A stretch of DNA of 5,699 bases from Actinomycetota bacterium (GTDB taxonomy: Bacteria > Actinomycetota > Geothermincolia > Fen-727 > JAQURN01). This document shows, in pieces, positions 1 through 5,644 of the stretch (position 1 is its first letter; each line of letters starts with the position of its first letter). A program made the position numbers and the translations under genes. Under the pieces are notes generated by a model that made no database searches, was not told where the DNA came from, and worked only from the letters and a program-made list of their open reading frames with translations. The stretch covers positions 1 through 5,699 of the forward strand of contig JAQURN010000088.1 in NCBI GenBank assembly GCA_028715585.1, in the 5' to 3' direction.

Positions 1-760
1 CGGGGACGATGAAAGGCACTCTCGCGACCACTTTGTCCCCAGTGAGGTAGGTCAAATATACCATCGCGTCCACCGACTTCGGGTTCTGAACTATTACCCA
101 GGTCTCGAATCCGCCAGCAGTAGAGCCCTCGGCAAGGAATGAACGGAACTTGGGGCTATCCTGCCCTTTCTCCACATGCCCTCCATCCCTTTCGTTCCAG
201 TACATCGCCCTTTCGGCTATCACTGGGATATCGCCTACCACCTTAGTTGAGACCTCCCAGTTGTCGGGCAGAGTGTCGGCTACGTTGAAAGTCTTCCTGG
301 AATGCGCAGGCATGGAGACGACTGGTCCTTTCTTTTCGCCTTCTTTGTCCATGTAGGTGAGCGTAACATTCGCCGCCTTGTCGTTGGGGTTCTGGACCAG
401 TATCCAGGTCTCGAATCCGCCGCCAGTAGAGCCCTCGGCAAGATACCATTCAGTCTGGGGATTGTTTACGCCCGAGGCTGCGCTTCCTCCATCCCTTTCA
501 TTCCAGTACATCGCCCTTTCGACAACGAGGGAGTCACCGTGGTTTCCCGTAACCTTCGCGGACACGTTTTTGCCATCCCCAACCACATCATTCACGAGGA
601 TGGTCTTCCGCGAACGGGGGGCGAGCGTCGCCTGTTGCGACACTGGATTTTCTCCCTCAATCATGTACTCAATTTCCACCTCCGTCTCCCAGCTGTTGGG
701 ATTGGCGATGCATATCCACTCCTCGAATCCGCCACCGGTGTAACCCTCTGCGAGGTACCA
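1..760 (-). repeat. Three tandem ~102-104-residue protein repeats (third truncated by window edge)
   Basis: Within the secreted protein, repeat units lie at 760-485, 448-179 and 142-1. They start with WYLAEG, WYLAEG and SFLAEG (residues 393, 497, 599; spacing 104 and 102). A Gly-Gly-Phe-Glu-x-Trp segment and an Asn-Pro follow, then a Ser-Arg-Lys-Thr in units 1 and 2, and those two units end in ERAMYWNERDGG. Only the start of unit 3 is visible. The pattern suggests repeated beta-sandwich modules forming a stalk or an adhesive surface region. I recall the family from large secreted proteins of uncultured Actinobacteriota, but cannot name it with certainty. Unit ends are nearly identical at DNA level (around 102-142 vs 408-448 and 182-216 vs 488-522, 306 bp apart), while unit interiors differ. 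Confidence 0.85.
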
Positions 761-1936
761 CTCGGTTGGTACATTGGCTGGGTCTATATTCCCACAGACG
801 ATGATGCGGTCAGCAGGAATTTTCCCAACGGCCCCTTCATCTTCGGACAAGACATCATCAGTTGGATTTACCTGGAGCAGCCTAACGTTCTTTATCCACT
901 TGCTCTTGTTCACATGTTCTTTATCAGCCTGCGGCAAAATGAACTCAATCGGCCCATCTCCATCCGGCTCCGGCTCGAGTTGCTCGCCATCCTCTTCCCA
1001 TGCAAGCAAAGTGGACAATCCGCCGGGATAAGGACCGTTGACATCTTCCATACTCATTGCCTTCGAGAACCCATCGCTTGCGCAAACGGCGACTTCGGTT
1101 GCGCCCTCACGCAAGCCAACCACCTTCTCCAAAAAATAAGGTAGGGGAATCCCAGAAAACTTGGTGTCCCCCTCCGTTCCCATTTTGTTCATCCAATGGT
1201 ATGTGCCCGAAACCTCTTTGATGGATTTGAGCTCGTTCACCGTGAAGGAACGCCTGTTGAGGATGTTCCCGTAGATCACAATCTCACCCGCGGGAATGGT
1301 TTCCGCGCTTACCGAAGGAACTCCTGGGGAGGTAGGCTGAACTTCAATTGCCCGAATTGTTCTCACGGATTTGTTCCAGTTGGGAGTCCCCCCTTCGTCC
1401 GGGTTCTCTTTGTTGTAGGGTCCAACCTTTTCCTGCGGAGTAACCAGCCTGAACGGTCCTTCTTCGTTTGAAAGTTCGGTACGCGGTCCGCCTGTTTTGT
1501 TTTCCTCGCCTTTCTGCCAGGCAAGAATTGCCTCGAGTCCCTGCGAATTTTTCTCTCTGAACTCAGAGAGCTTGAGCGTAACGGAGTAATTATCAGCGGC
1601 TATCAGCTTTACCGCGGTGGTGTCATCCTTAAGTCCCACTTCGACATCGAGGAGATAGGAAAGACTGACCCCATACCACTCCTGGGTGAAGTAGGTATAA
1701 GGCTCTTGAGCCTTCAGGCACGTATAGTTTCCACCTACAACCGGCATTTCTTTCAGCTTGTGATTATAGAAGGTGCGGTAATTAGGCGTGGCGCCCGTTG
1801 CGGCGTCAATATGCACGCTTTCCTCAGCAATGGCTCTTGGCGTGCCCAAGGGGGGAGCGAAAGCAACCGACGCAAGAAGGCAACAAAGTACCCCCAAAAC
1901 CAAGACAACCGATTTTCCAAAAGACCTGTCTCGCAT
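1..1936 (-). CDS. Secreted protein with two sulfite-oxidase-like molybdopterin-fold domains and C-terminal ~100-aa repeats (partial, 3' end off window)
   Basis: The frame is open from an ATG at 1936 to the left edge, giving 645 residues without a stop, so the C-terminus is missing. Residues 1-27 look like a Sec signal peptide: basic MRDR, a hydrophobic stretch at 9-26, and possible cleavage after AFA (27) or AIA (37). Residues about 53-201 and 217-358 both resemble the Oxidored_molyb (sulfite oxidase) fold. Each has a Gly-Val/Ile-Ser/Pro-Leu..Tyr-Leu/Phe-Leu segment (89-96, 262-269), an Asp-Asn-Tyr or Asp-Gly-Phe strand (115-117, 288-290), a LeuAlaTrp (138-140, 311-313), a Gly-Pro followed by a strand ending in Pro-Gln (160-168, 328-336), and a closing Trp-x-Lys..Val-Arg strand. 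Cys73 lies where the family's Mo-ligand Cys is expected. The matching position in domain 2 seems to be Trp248, so that domain may be non-catalytic. Repeats start at residues 393, 497 and 599. The protein is probably extracellular or cell-wall associated; its substrate is unknown. The leader carries a Moco-like riboswitch, which supports the Moco-fold reading. It could instead be a non-enzymatic structural protein reusing the fold. Confidence 0.85.
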   Translation of the reverse strand, partial: MRDRSFGKSVVLVLGVLCCLLASVAFAPPLGTPRAIAEESVHIDAATGATPNYRTFYNHKLKEMPVVGGNYTCLKAQEPYTYFTQEWYGVSLSYLLDVEVGLKDDTTAVKLIAADNYSVTLKLSEFREKNSQGLEAILAWQKGEENKTGGPRTELSNEEGPFRLVTPQEKVGPYNKENPDEGGTPNWNKSVRTIRAIEVQPTSPGVPSVSAETIPAGEIVIYGNILNRRSFTVNELKSIKEVSGTYHWMNKMGTEGDTKFSGIPLPYFLEKVVGLREGATEVAVCASDGFSKAMSMEDVNGPYPGGLSTLLAWEEDGEQLEPEPDGDGPIEFILPQADKEHVNKSKWIKNVRLLQVNPTDDVLSEDEGAVGKIPADRIIVCGNIDPANVPTEWYLAEGYTGGGFEEWICIANPNSWETEVEIEYMIEGENPVSQQATLAPRSRKTILVNDVVGDGKNVSAKVTGNHGDSLVVERAMYWNERDGGSAASGVNNPQTEWYLAEGSTGGGFETWILVQNPNDKAANVTLTYMDKEGEKKGPVVSMPAHSRKTFNVADTLPDNWEVSTKVVGDIPVIAERAMYWNERDGGHVEKGQDSPKFRSFLAEGSTAGGFETWVIVQNPKSVDAMVYLTYLTGDKVVARVPFIVP

Positions 1937-1948
1937 CCCTCCTCCTTT
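1937..1948 (-). promoter_or_regulatory. Ribosome binding site of the secreted Moco-fold gene
   Basis: Read on the minus strand this is AAAGGAGGAGGG directly before the ATG at 1936. The AAGGAGG core is followed by a 4-nt spacer. It supports the ATG as the start, and the signal peptide begins immediately after it. Confidence 0.8.
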
Positions 1949-1950
1949 CC

Positions 1951-1970
1951 GGCGGAATACCATTTCCGCC
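1951..1970 (-). other. Hairpin directly upstream of the Shine-Dalgarno site
   Basis: On the minus strand GGCGGAA (1970-1964) can pair with TTCCGCC (1957-1951) around a 6-nt loop, a perfect 7-bp stem. It ends 2 nt before AAAGGAGG. There is no T-run after it in the gene direction, so it is not a terminator for that strand. It might protect the mRNA 5' end after processing or modulate translation. On the plus strand a T-rich tail follows it (1971-1976), but no plus-strand gene precedes it. Confidence 0.5.
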
Positions 1971-1983
1971 TCTTTTAGAACAC

Positions 1984-2017
1984 AAAAAAGCCGTCCTTCC
2001 GCGCGGGAAAGAACGGC
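1984..2017 (-). terminator. Intrinsic terminator 2 in the leader of the secreted Moco-fold gene
   Basis: On the minus strand an 11-bp stem (2017-2007 with 2000-1990, including two G-U pairs) closes a 6-nt loop (2006-2001). Six T follow at once (1989-1984). This is a canonical rho-independent terminator. It lies after the leader promoter and 47 nt before the ATG, so it should either attenuate that gene under riboswitch control or stop read-through from the gene at 2221-3132. Confidence 0.85.
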
Positions 2018-2020
2018 ATT

Positions 2021-2048
2021 AAAAAGTGCGCCAACCGCAGGCGCACTT
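2021..2048 (-). terminator. Intrinsic terminator 1 (or expression-platform hairpin) after the riboswitch
   Basis: On the minus strand AAGTGCGCC (2048-2040) pairs perfectly with GGCGCACTT (2032-2024) around a 7-nt loop. The stem runs into a TTTTT stretch (2025-2021). It begins 4 nt after the last base of the aptamer's closing helix, the usual place for an expression platform. Together with the next hairpin it forms a tandem terminator. Confidence 0.75.
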
Positions 2049-2052
2049 GTAA

Positions 2053-2162
2053 AGTTCTGCTCCAGGCTTTCCTTTCCAAGCGCGGGAGGCTGGGCGGTTT
2101 CCCACCTAGCCCTCTCGGCAGACAACCTTGGCTTCGCTTTAGGTTGAACTGCTCGGAAAACC
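2053..2162 (-). promoter_or_regulatory. Moco-family (molybdenum/tungsten cofactor) riboswitch aptamer
   Basis: The minus-strand leader folds into a multi-stem RNA. The closing helix is GGTTTT (2162-2157) with AGAACT (2058-2053), allowing G-U pairs. After a CCGAGC element, an arm pairs GCAG (2152-2149) with CTGC (2121-2118) and AACCT (2145-2141) with AGGTT (2128-2124). A second hairpin (2111-2088) pairs GGCT/AGCC and GGTGG/CCGCC under a GAAA tetraloop. It is followed by GCCTCCC, a short spacer, then GGAAAGG and GCCTGG (2090-2062). The GCCTCCC-spacer-GGAAAGG order matches the conserved 3' part of the E. coli moaA leader Moco RNA as I remember it. The position supports the call: it starts within a few bases of the predicted transcription start, is followed by two terminators, and precedes a gene with Moco-type domains. 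Assignment is from memory of the motif; a Tuco-sensing variant is possible. Confidence 0.75.
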
Positions 2163-2173
2163 AATCTTTAGTA

Positions 2174-2202
2174 AGTTTATAAACCCCCAAAGTTGCTGTC
2201 AA
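2174..2202 (-). promoter_or_regulatory. Sigma-70-type promoter for the riboswitch leader
   Basis: On the minus strand there is a perfect -35 box TTGACA (2202-2197). Two -10 choices overlap: TAAACT (2179-2174) with a 17-nt spacer, or TATAAA (2181-2176) with 15 nt. The predicted start near 2168-2166 lies just before the aptamer's first helix at 2162, the layout expected for a riboswitch transcript. Confidence 0.7.
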
Positions 2203-2211
2203 GCGCAACTT
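2190..2211. repeat. Perfect inverted repeat surrounding the -35 box
   Basis: AAGTTGC (2190-2196) and GCAACTT (2205-2211) are perfect 7-bp inverted arms around an 8-nt centre that contains the -35 hexamer. It could be an operator for a dimeric regulator, or a weak terminator stem after the gene ending at 2221. No T-run adjoins it on the minus strand, which makes a terminator less likely. Confidence 0.45.
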
Positions 2212-2220
2212 CCAAGAATC

Positions 2221-3132
2221 TCATTCTGGAGTGGGAAAAGGTGACAGCAATGGATTTGTTTCGGGAACTTGTTCCGAACTTGGGATTTCGGGGGGTGCCT
2301 CCTCTTCTTCATACACATTCTTTTTCTCTTCTCGGAAAGTAATGGAATAAAGGCTTGCGCTCGTGGGTTTCGAGGAAGCCTCCTTTTCCTGGGTAAAAGT
2401 TCCGCTTTCCTCAGCCTCAACGGGGACGGTGAAATTTATAAGCCGGGAGCTACCTTCAATCCGCGCCTTGAGCGTTACGAAGGCATCGCCACTGCTGGGG
2501 GTCTCGTTCTTGTAGCTTCCCTCTAGAACTAGTGTCCCGTCCTCGTACCGGAGAACCATGTTTTTGAGAAAAACATCCTTCTGCTTTGCCTTCCCGTCCC
2601 CAATCTGGAAAACGATAGCCCTTCCCCTCATATAGACGAAGGCAGCGGCTATTCCCCCGCCGGCGAGTGCCAGTACAAGAAAGACAATAGCTAGAATGTA
2701 GAGGGCGTGGTGCCTTCCGGGTTGCTTCTCCTGGCAGGGAGGTTGATAAGGAGGATAAAGGTAAGGAGCACTCTTGGGAGGGGAAACCTTCCGCGCCTCG
2801 GGATAAGCGTAATGGGCAGGGTAGGTAGGGTAATAACCCTGGGAAAGGGGCGAAGCGGGAAAGACCAGATACGCTACCGGATATCCATAGGGGTAATAAA
2901 CAGGCGGAGCCGGATAGTAAGGAGGTGGATACCATGCCGGCGGAGGCTGAGGCGGTGCCTGCTCGAAAGCCCTTCGTTCACCGGCCTTTTCCTTTCCCAG
3001 TCCTCCCTCCATCTCCCCAGGCTTTTCGTTTTCGTCTTTGAAACTCGCGCACAGAAGCTTCCCGCCGCAAACCAGGCAAGTTTGCCTACCCTCCGGATTT
3101 ATGCTTCCACAATGCTCACAGCTAATCCCCAA
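2221..3132 (-). CDS. Zinc-ribbon membrane protein with Pro/Tyr-rich linker and external domain
   Basis: This is a 303-residue protein of unknown function. The N-terminus is a zinc ribbon with Cys pairs C5-x2-C8 and C19-x2-C22. Residues 30-56 are charged and about 58-133 are rich in Pro and Tyr (for example YPPPYYPAPP), a low-complexity linker. A single hydrophobic helix spans about 144-167, flanked by GRHH and MRGR. Residues about 172-268 look like a mostly beta extracytoplasmic domain, and the last 35 residues are acidic and Pro-rich. The likely topology is cytoplasmic zinc ribbon, one membrane span and an outside C-terminus. The start is TTG at 3132: a TAG lies in frame shortly upstream, no ATG or GTG intervenes, and GGGAGGG sits about 8 nt before it. 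Its stop is 18 nt upstream of the promoter of the next minus-strand gene, so the two probably have separate transcripts. The zinc ribbon plus single helix layout is common in Gram-positive bacteria and does not fix a function. Confidence 0.85.
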   Translation of the reverse strand: MGISCEHCGSINPEGRQTCLVCGGKLLCASFKDENEKPGEMEGGLGKEKAGERRAFEQAPPQPPPAWYPPPYYPAPPVYYPYGYPVAYLVFPASPLSQGYYPTYPAHYAYPEARKVSPPKSAPYLYPPYQPPCQEKQPGRHHALYILAIVFLVLALAGGGIAAAFVYMRGRAIVFQIGDGKAKQKDVFLKNMVLRYEDGTLVLEGSYKNETPSSGDAFVTLKARIEGSSRLINFTVPVEAEESGTFTQEKEASSKPTSASLYSITFREEKKNVYEEEEAPPEIPSSEQVPETNPLLSPFPTPE

Positions 3133-3338
3133 AGGCTCTCCCTCCCATTGCCTCTAGCCTCCGTGCTCCCCATTATATGACATCGTACTATGTTTCTCTT
3201 TTTAGAAGTTACCCCCAAGCAATACAAGAGATTTTCCGGTTTACAGCGTAAAGGCTTCCTTTTTCCTCTGAAGGGTATAGAATTATCTTGGATGCTTTGG
3301 AAGCCTTTTACAAAAGAGTTCAACAAAGGAGGGGCATC
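3133..3338. other. Divergent intergenic region
   Basis: This 206-bp gap separates the minus-strand membrane protein gene from the plus-strand GYD gene, so it must carry promoters for both. On the minus strand TATAAT is visible at 3177-3172. On the plus strand TAGAAT at 3278-3283 is a possible -10 box 56 nt before the GYD start, with no good -35 box. I see no RNA gene or convincing terminator here. Confidence 0.5.
3172..3177 (-). promoter_or_regulatory. Candidate -10 box for the zinc-ribbon membrane protein gene
   Basis: A perfect TATAAT reads on the minus strand 39 nt before the TTG start. No convincing -35 hexamer lies 16-18 nt further upstream, so the promoter is tentative. Confidence 0.4.
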
Positions 3339-3623
3339 ATGCCAAGGTTCATCATGCTCAGCAAGTTGACTGATGTTGGGGCTACAACCATCAAGAAAAA
3401 CCCTGACAGAATCAAAGAAGTGAATAAAGACGTAGAGGCGCTTGGCGGTAAGGTTCTAGATCAATACGCAGTACTGGGCGAGTTTGACTTCGTAAACATC
3501 CTTGAGGCTCCAGATATAGAAACCCTCGCCCGCATTTCAGTTGAGCTCGGCTCGCGCGGATCTATGCATATCATAACCCTTGCCGCTATACCGGTAGATG
3601 AATTCATTGCCCGCTTGAAATAA
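3339..3623 (+). CDS. GYD domain protein
   Basis: This is a 94-residue protein with the pattern of the GYD family (PF08734): an N-terminal PRFIMLSKLTD strand, a helix with NPDRIKEVNKDVEALGG (21-37), the signature around GEFD (47-50) where the family often has G-Y-D, then FVNILEAPD, a helix to about 70, and a final IPVDEFIARLK. Length is typical. The fold is expected to be a small ferredoxin-like alpha/beta domain that oligomerises; no biochemical role is established to my knowledge. I chose ATG 3339 because AAGGAGG (3326-3332) lies 6 nt upstream and the family starts at this methionine. A longer in-frame TTG at 3288 would add 17 residues outside the family and has no such site. The metallophosphoesterase gene follows after 86 bp with no clear terminator between, so cotranscription is possible. 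Confidence 0.9.
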   Translation: MPRFIMLSKLTDVGATTIKKNPDRIKEVNKDVEALGGKVLDQYAVLGEFDFVNILEAPDIETLARISVELGSRGSMHIITLAAIPVDEFIARLK

Positions 3624-3709
3624 GTTGAGGCTTCTTAAAGAATCTACCCTCAGGACGGTAATAAGCGACTGCTCCAGAGCGCTCGCTCCCGCGATGGTAG
3701 GAATAAATA

Positions 3710-4201
3710 ATGCTAATAGGCGTCATTTCCGATACCCACCTCAAAGGTGAGAAAGTACCCACGGAGATTCTAGAAGCGCTAAAGGACGTTGAGTTGATTC
3801 TTCATGCCGGCGACATCCTGGAAATGAGCATTCTGAGGAAGTTTGAAGAAGTCGCCGAGACAATTGCCGTTAAAGGTAACATGGACCAGCGTGACGTAGC
3901 AGAAAGCCTGCCAGACCGGAGGGTAATCACCGTAGGTGGCTTCAAGATTGGCATTACTCATGGATGGGGTCCTCCGATGGGGATAAAGAGGAGGGCACGG
4001 GCAATGTTCAAAGAAAATCTCGATTGCATTGTCTATGGGCATACCCATACGGCGGAAATAAAAGAAAAGGATGGTGTCCTGTACTTCAACCCCGGAAGCC
4101 CCACAGACAAGATGTTCGCGGACCGAAATACCATTGGTTTCCTCGAGGTCACGGATAAACTCATACCAAGCATAATCGAACTAAAATATACGTCGCCCTG
4201 A
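3710..4201 (+). CDS. YfcE/MJ0936-family metallophosphoesterase
   Basis: This 163-residue protein is a complete calcineurin-like phosphoesterase of the small YfcE/MJ0936 type, probably cytoplasmic. All metal-site motifs are visible: D8-x-H10 in GVISDTH, GD at 34-35 in HAGD, GNMD at 56-59, H84 in ITHGWG, and G110-H111-T-H113, followed by the typical NPGSPTD (127-133). Family members hydrolyse phosphodiesters or phosphomonoesters in a Mn2+ or other divalent-metal-dependent way; the natural substrate is usually unknown and cannot be read here. The ATG at 3710 is preceded by TAGGA with a 7-nt spacer, a moderate ribosome site, and the first beta strand starts at once, as in the family. The methyltransferase start is 18 nt after its TGA stop, so the two are very probably an operon. 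Confidence 0.93.
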   Translation: MLIGVISDTHLKGEKVPTEILEALKDVELILHAGDILEMSILRKFEEVAETIAVKGNMDQRDVAESLPDRRVITVGGFKIGITHGWGPPMGIKRRARAMFKENLDCIVYGHTHTAEIKEKDGVLYFNPGSPTDKMFADRNTIGFLEVTDKLIPSIIELKYTSP

Positions 4202-4219
4202 AATTATCGGGGAGGATAT

Positions 4220-5644
4220 TTGAGCGAAAAAGACGATTCAGGCAAAGGGAACATAGCCGCAGGCGCTACAAGAGAAGCTAAGGTAGGAGCGTGGTGGTCG
4301 GCACAGGCGAAGAGGCGCGAAAGAGAAGAATCGCCACGCCTGGACTGGCTTTGTTCGCCCGTGGTCCAAGAAATCATAAGCAGAAAATTCTCTGAAGAAG
4401 AGGAAATTAACTGGATTGGATTTGTAAAGAAAAAGTTGATAGACAAGCCCCTTGACCTCGGACTAAGCATCGGATGCGGAACAGGAGACCTCGAAAGGGA
4501 CGTGGTCGCCCACGTAATCTGCCGGAAAATAGAAGCCGTGGACATAGCCGAGGGCGCGCTCGAAATAGCGAGACGCCAAGCTAGTGACTTGCCGATAAAA
4601 TACATCCAAGGCGACCTCGAGACCATGAACTTCCCTCCGAACAACTACGATATCGCCTTCTGCTCGGCTACGCTCCATCACATAAACAAACTCGACCATT
4701 GCCTTTCACAAATACATAACTCCCTAAAAAAAGAGGGGCTCTTCGCGCTCTTCGAGTACATAGGCCCAAGCAGGTTCCAATGGGAACCATATCAACTCCG
4801 CCTCGTGAACGATGTCTATGCTCTTCTTCCCGAGGAATATCACTTGAACCGCGACTCCGGAATCATACTGGCGAGTGTAACTCGCCCAGGGATTGCCTTC
4901 ATGATCCAGAACGACCCCTCTGAGGCAGTGAGAGCGCACGACATTCTCGAGGTCGCAGACAGGTATTTCGAGACACTCTACAGAATCGATTTAGGCGGTA
5001 CCCTTTTGAACCCTCTTCTCGGTGGAATCTGCGAGAGCTTCGATGACAATGACGAGATGGACTCCTCTTTCCTGCGGCTTGTCGCCCTGCTCGAGGAATC
5101 TCTCACAAAAGCAGGGTTTCTCTCGCCTTGTTTCGTAGTGATGGGCTATAGAAGGAGGGAAAACCCGCTTGGCGGGGCAGAAACCCAGCGTGAGGAACGC
5201 GAGAGAAGTGAAACGATATCACGGCAAGAGGCAGAAATAACCAGTCTATGCCAGCGCCTCTCCGAGGCAGGGACGGAAGTCGAAAAACCCCTCGAAAGGC
5301 TAGACGAAAAAAAGACACGGCTGGAAGTGTTAGCAAGAGCCATCGAGAAGCAACAGCTTAAAAACCTGGAGCTAAAGAAGGGGTTTCTATTCAGGGTCGT
5401 CAGGGCTGCGAGGAGAATCCTCAGGGGGGAGAGGCTTGGCGAGAAGGTAGAGGAGAATGTCCAATCCCCTGTGTGCGAGGGCAAAACTCAGGCGGAAGCT
5501 GGCGAATCGTATGTTTCTCCGGAAGTTCGCGCCGTAAAGAGTTGCCTTGGTGAATCCGGGCCCGATAGTGAATACCTTTGGCTTCACTGGGTACGTGAGC
5601 TAATCGGCACATCGTCGGGCAAGGCATTGCTAACCCCCCCCTAA
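4220..5644 (+). CDS. Class I SAM-dependent methyltransferase with C-terminal coiled coil; C-terminus possibly frameshifted
   Basis: The frame gives 474 residues. Residues about 79-180 form a Rossmann methyltransferase core: motif I LSIGCGTGD (82-90), the acidic strand end in EAVDIAEGAL (Asp108, likely contacting the SAM ribose), GDLE (131-134), YDIAFCSATLHHI (143-155) and a motif III strand around LFALFEY. A GPSRFQW..YQLRLVN segment (182-196) follows, which I associate with methyltransferases found near glycan-modification genes. Residues about 320-390 are charged and predicted coiled coil, then a basic amphipathic stretch FRVVRAARRILRG (391-403) could touch membrane or a partner. The substrate is unknown. 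The start is TTG at 4220 behind GGGGAGG with a 4-nt gap, 18 nt after the phosphoesterase stop. The last residues end in GKALLTPP at a C8 run, then TAA. Skipping one C continues a coding-like frame to the window edge, so the true protein may be longer. Confidence 0.85.
   Translation: MSEKDDSGKGNIAAGATREAKVGAWWSAQAKRREREESPRLDWLCSPVVQEIISRKFSEEEEINWIGFVKKKLIDKPLDLGLSIGCGTGDLERDVVAHVICRKIEAVDIAEGALEIARRQASDLPIKYIQGDLETMNFPPNNYDIAFCSATLHHINKLDHCLSQIHNSLKKEGLFALFEYIGPSRFQWEPYQLRLVNDVYALLPEEYHLNRDSGIILASVTRPGIAFMIQNDPSEAVRAHDILEVADRYFETLYRIDLGGTLLNPLLGGICESFDDNDEMDSSFLRLVALLEESLTKAGFLSPCFVVMGYRRRENPLGGAETQREERERSETISRQEAEITSLCQRLSEAGTEVEKPLERLDEKKTRLEVLARAIEKQQLKNLELKKGFLFRVVRAARRILRGERLGEKVEENVQSPVCEGKTQAEAGESYVSPEVRAVKSCLGESGPDSEYLWLHWVRELIGTSSGKALLTPP
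5634..5641 (+). repeat. C8 homopolymer at the 3' end of the methyltransferase frame
   Basis: Eight consecutive C immediately precede the TAA stop at 5642-5644. Such runs are prone to slippage and to sequencing error. With seven C the frame reads on past the stop. Confidence 0.9.

Noticed and set aside
302..1144. 280-residue open frame on the plus strand
   Set aside because: It lies wholly opposite the secreted Moco-fold gene, which has a signal peptide, recognisable domains and repeats. The plus-strand translation shows no family pattern and has no ribosome site.
2053..2162. c-di-GMP-I riboswitch as an alternative identity for the leader RNA
   Set aside because: It also has a GNRA hairpin, but the conserved core I recall for that class (GCAAACC and GACGCAAAGCCUCCGGCC) is absent, while the GCCTCCC-GGAAAGG-GCCTGG order fits Moco RNAs.
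1975..2208. 77-residue minus-strand frame in the leader region
   Set aside because: It covers the promoter, aptamer and terminators. RNA structure explains this stretch better than a peptide, and it would start upstream of the -35 box.
2456..2935. 159-residue minus-strand open frame
   Set aside because: It is another reading frame of the zinc-ribbon membrane protein gene, with a low-complexity translation and no domain.
2707..3180. 157-residue plus-strand open frame
   Set aside because: It is antisense to the zinc-ribbon membrane protein gene. Its Arg-rich translation is what the complement of Pro/Tyr codons gives.
3624..3709. Possible terminator between the GYD and metallophosphoesterase genes
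   Set aside because: Only short self-complementary pieces are present (TTCTTAAAGAA and GAGCGCTC), with no GC-rich stem followed by a T-run.
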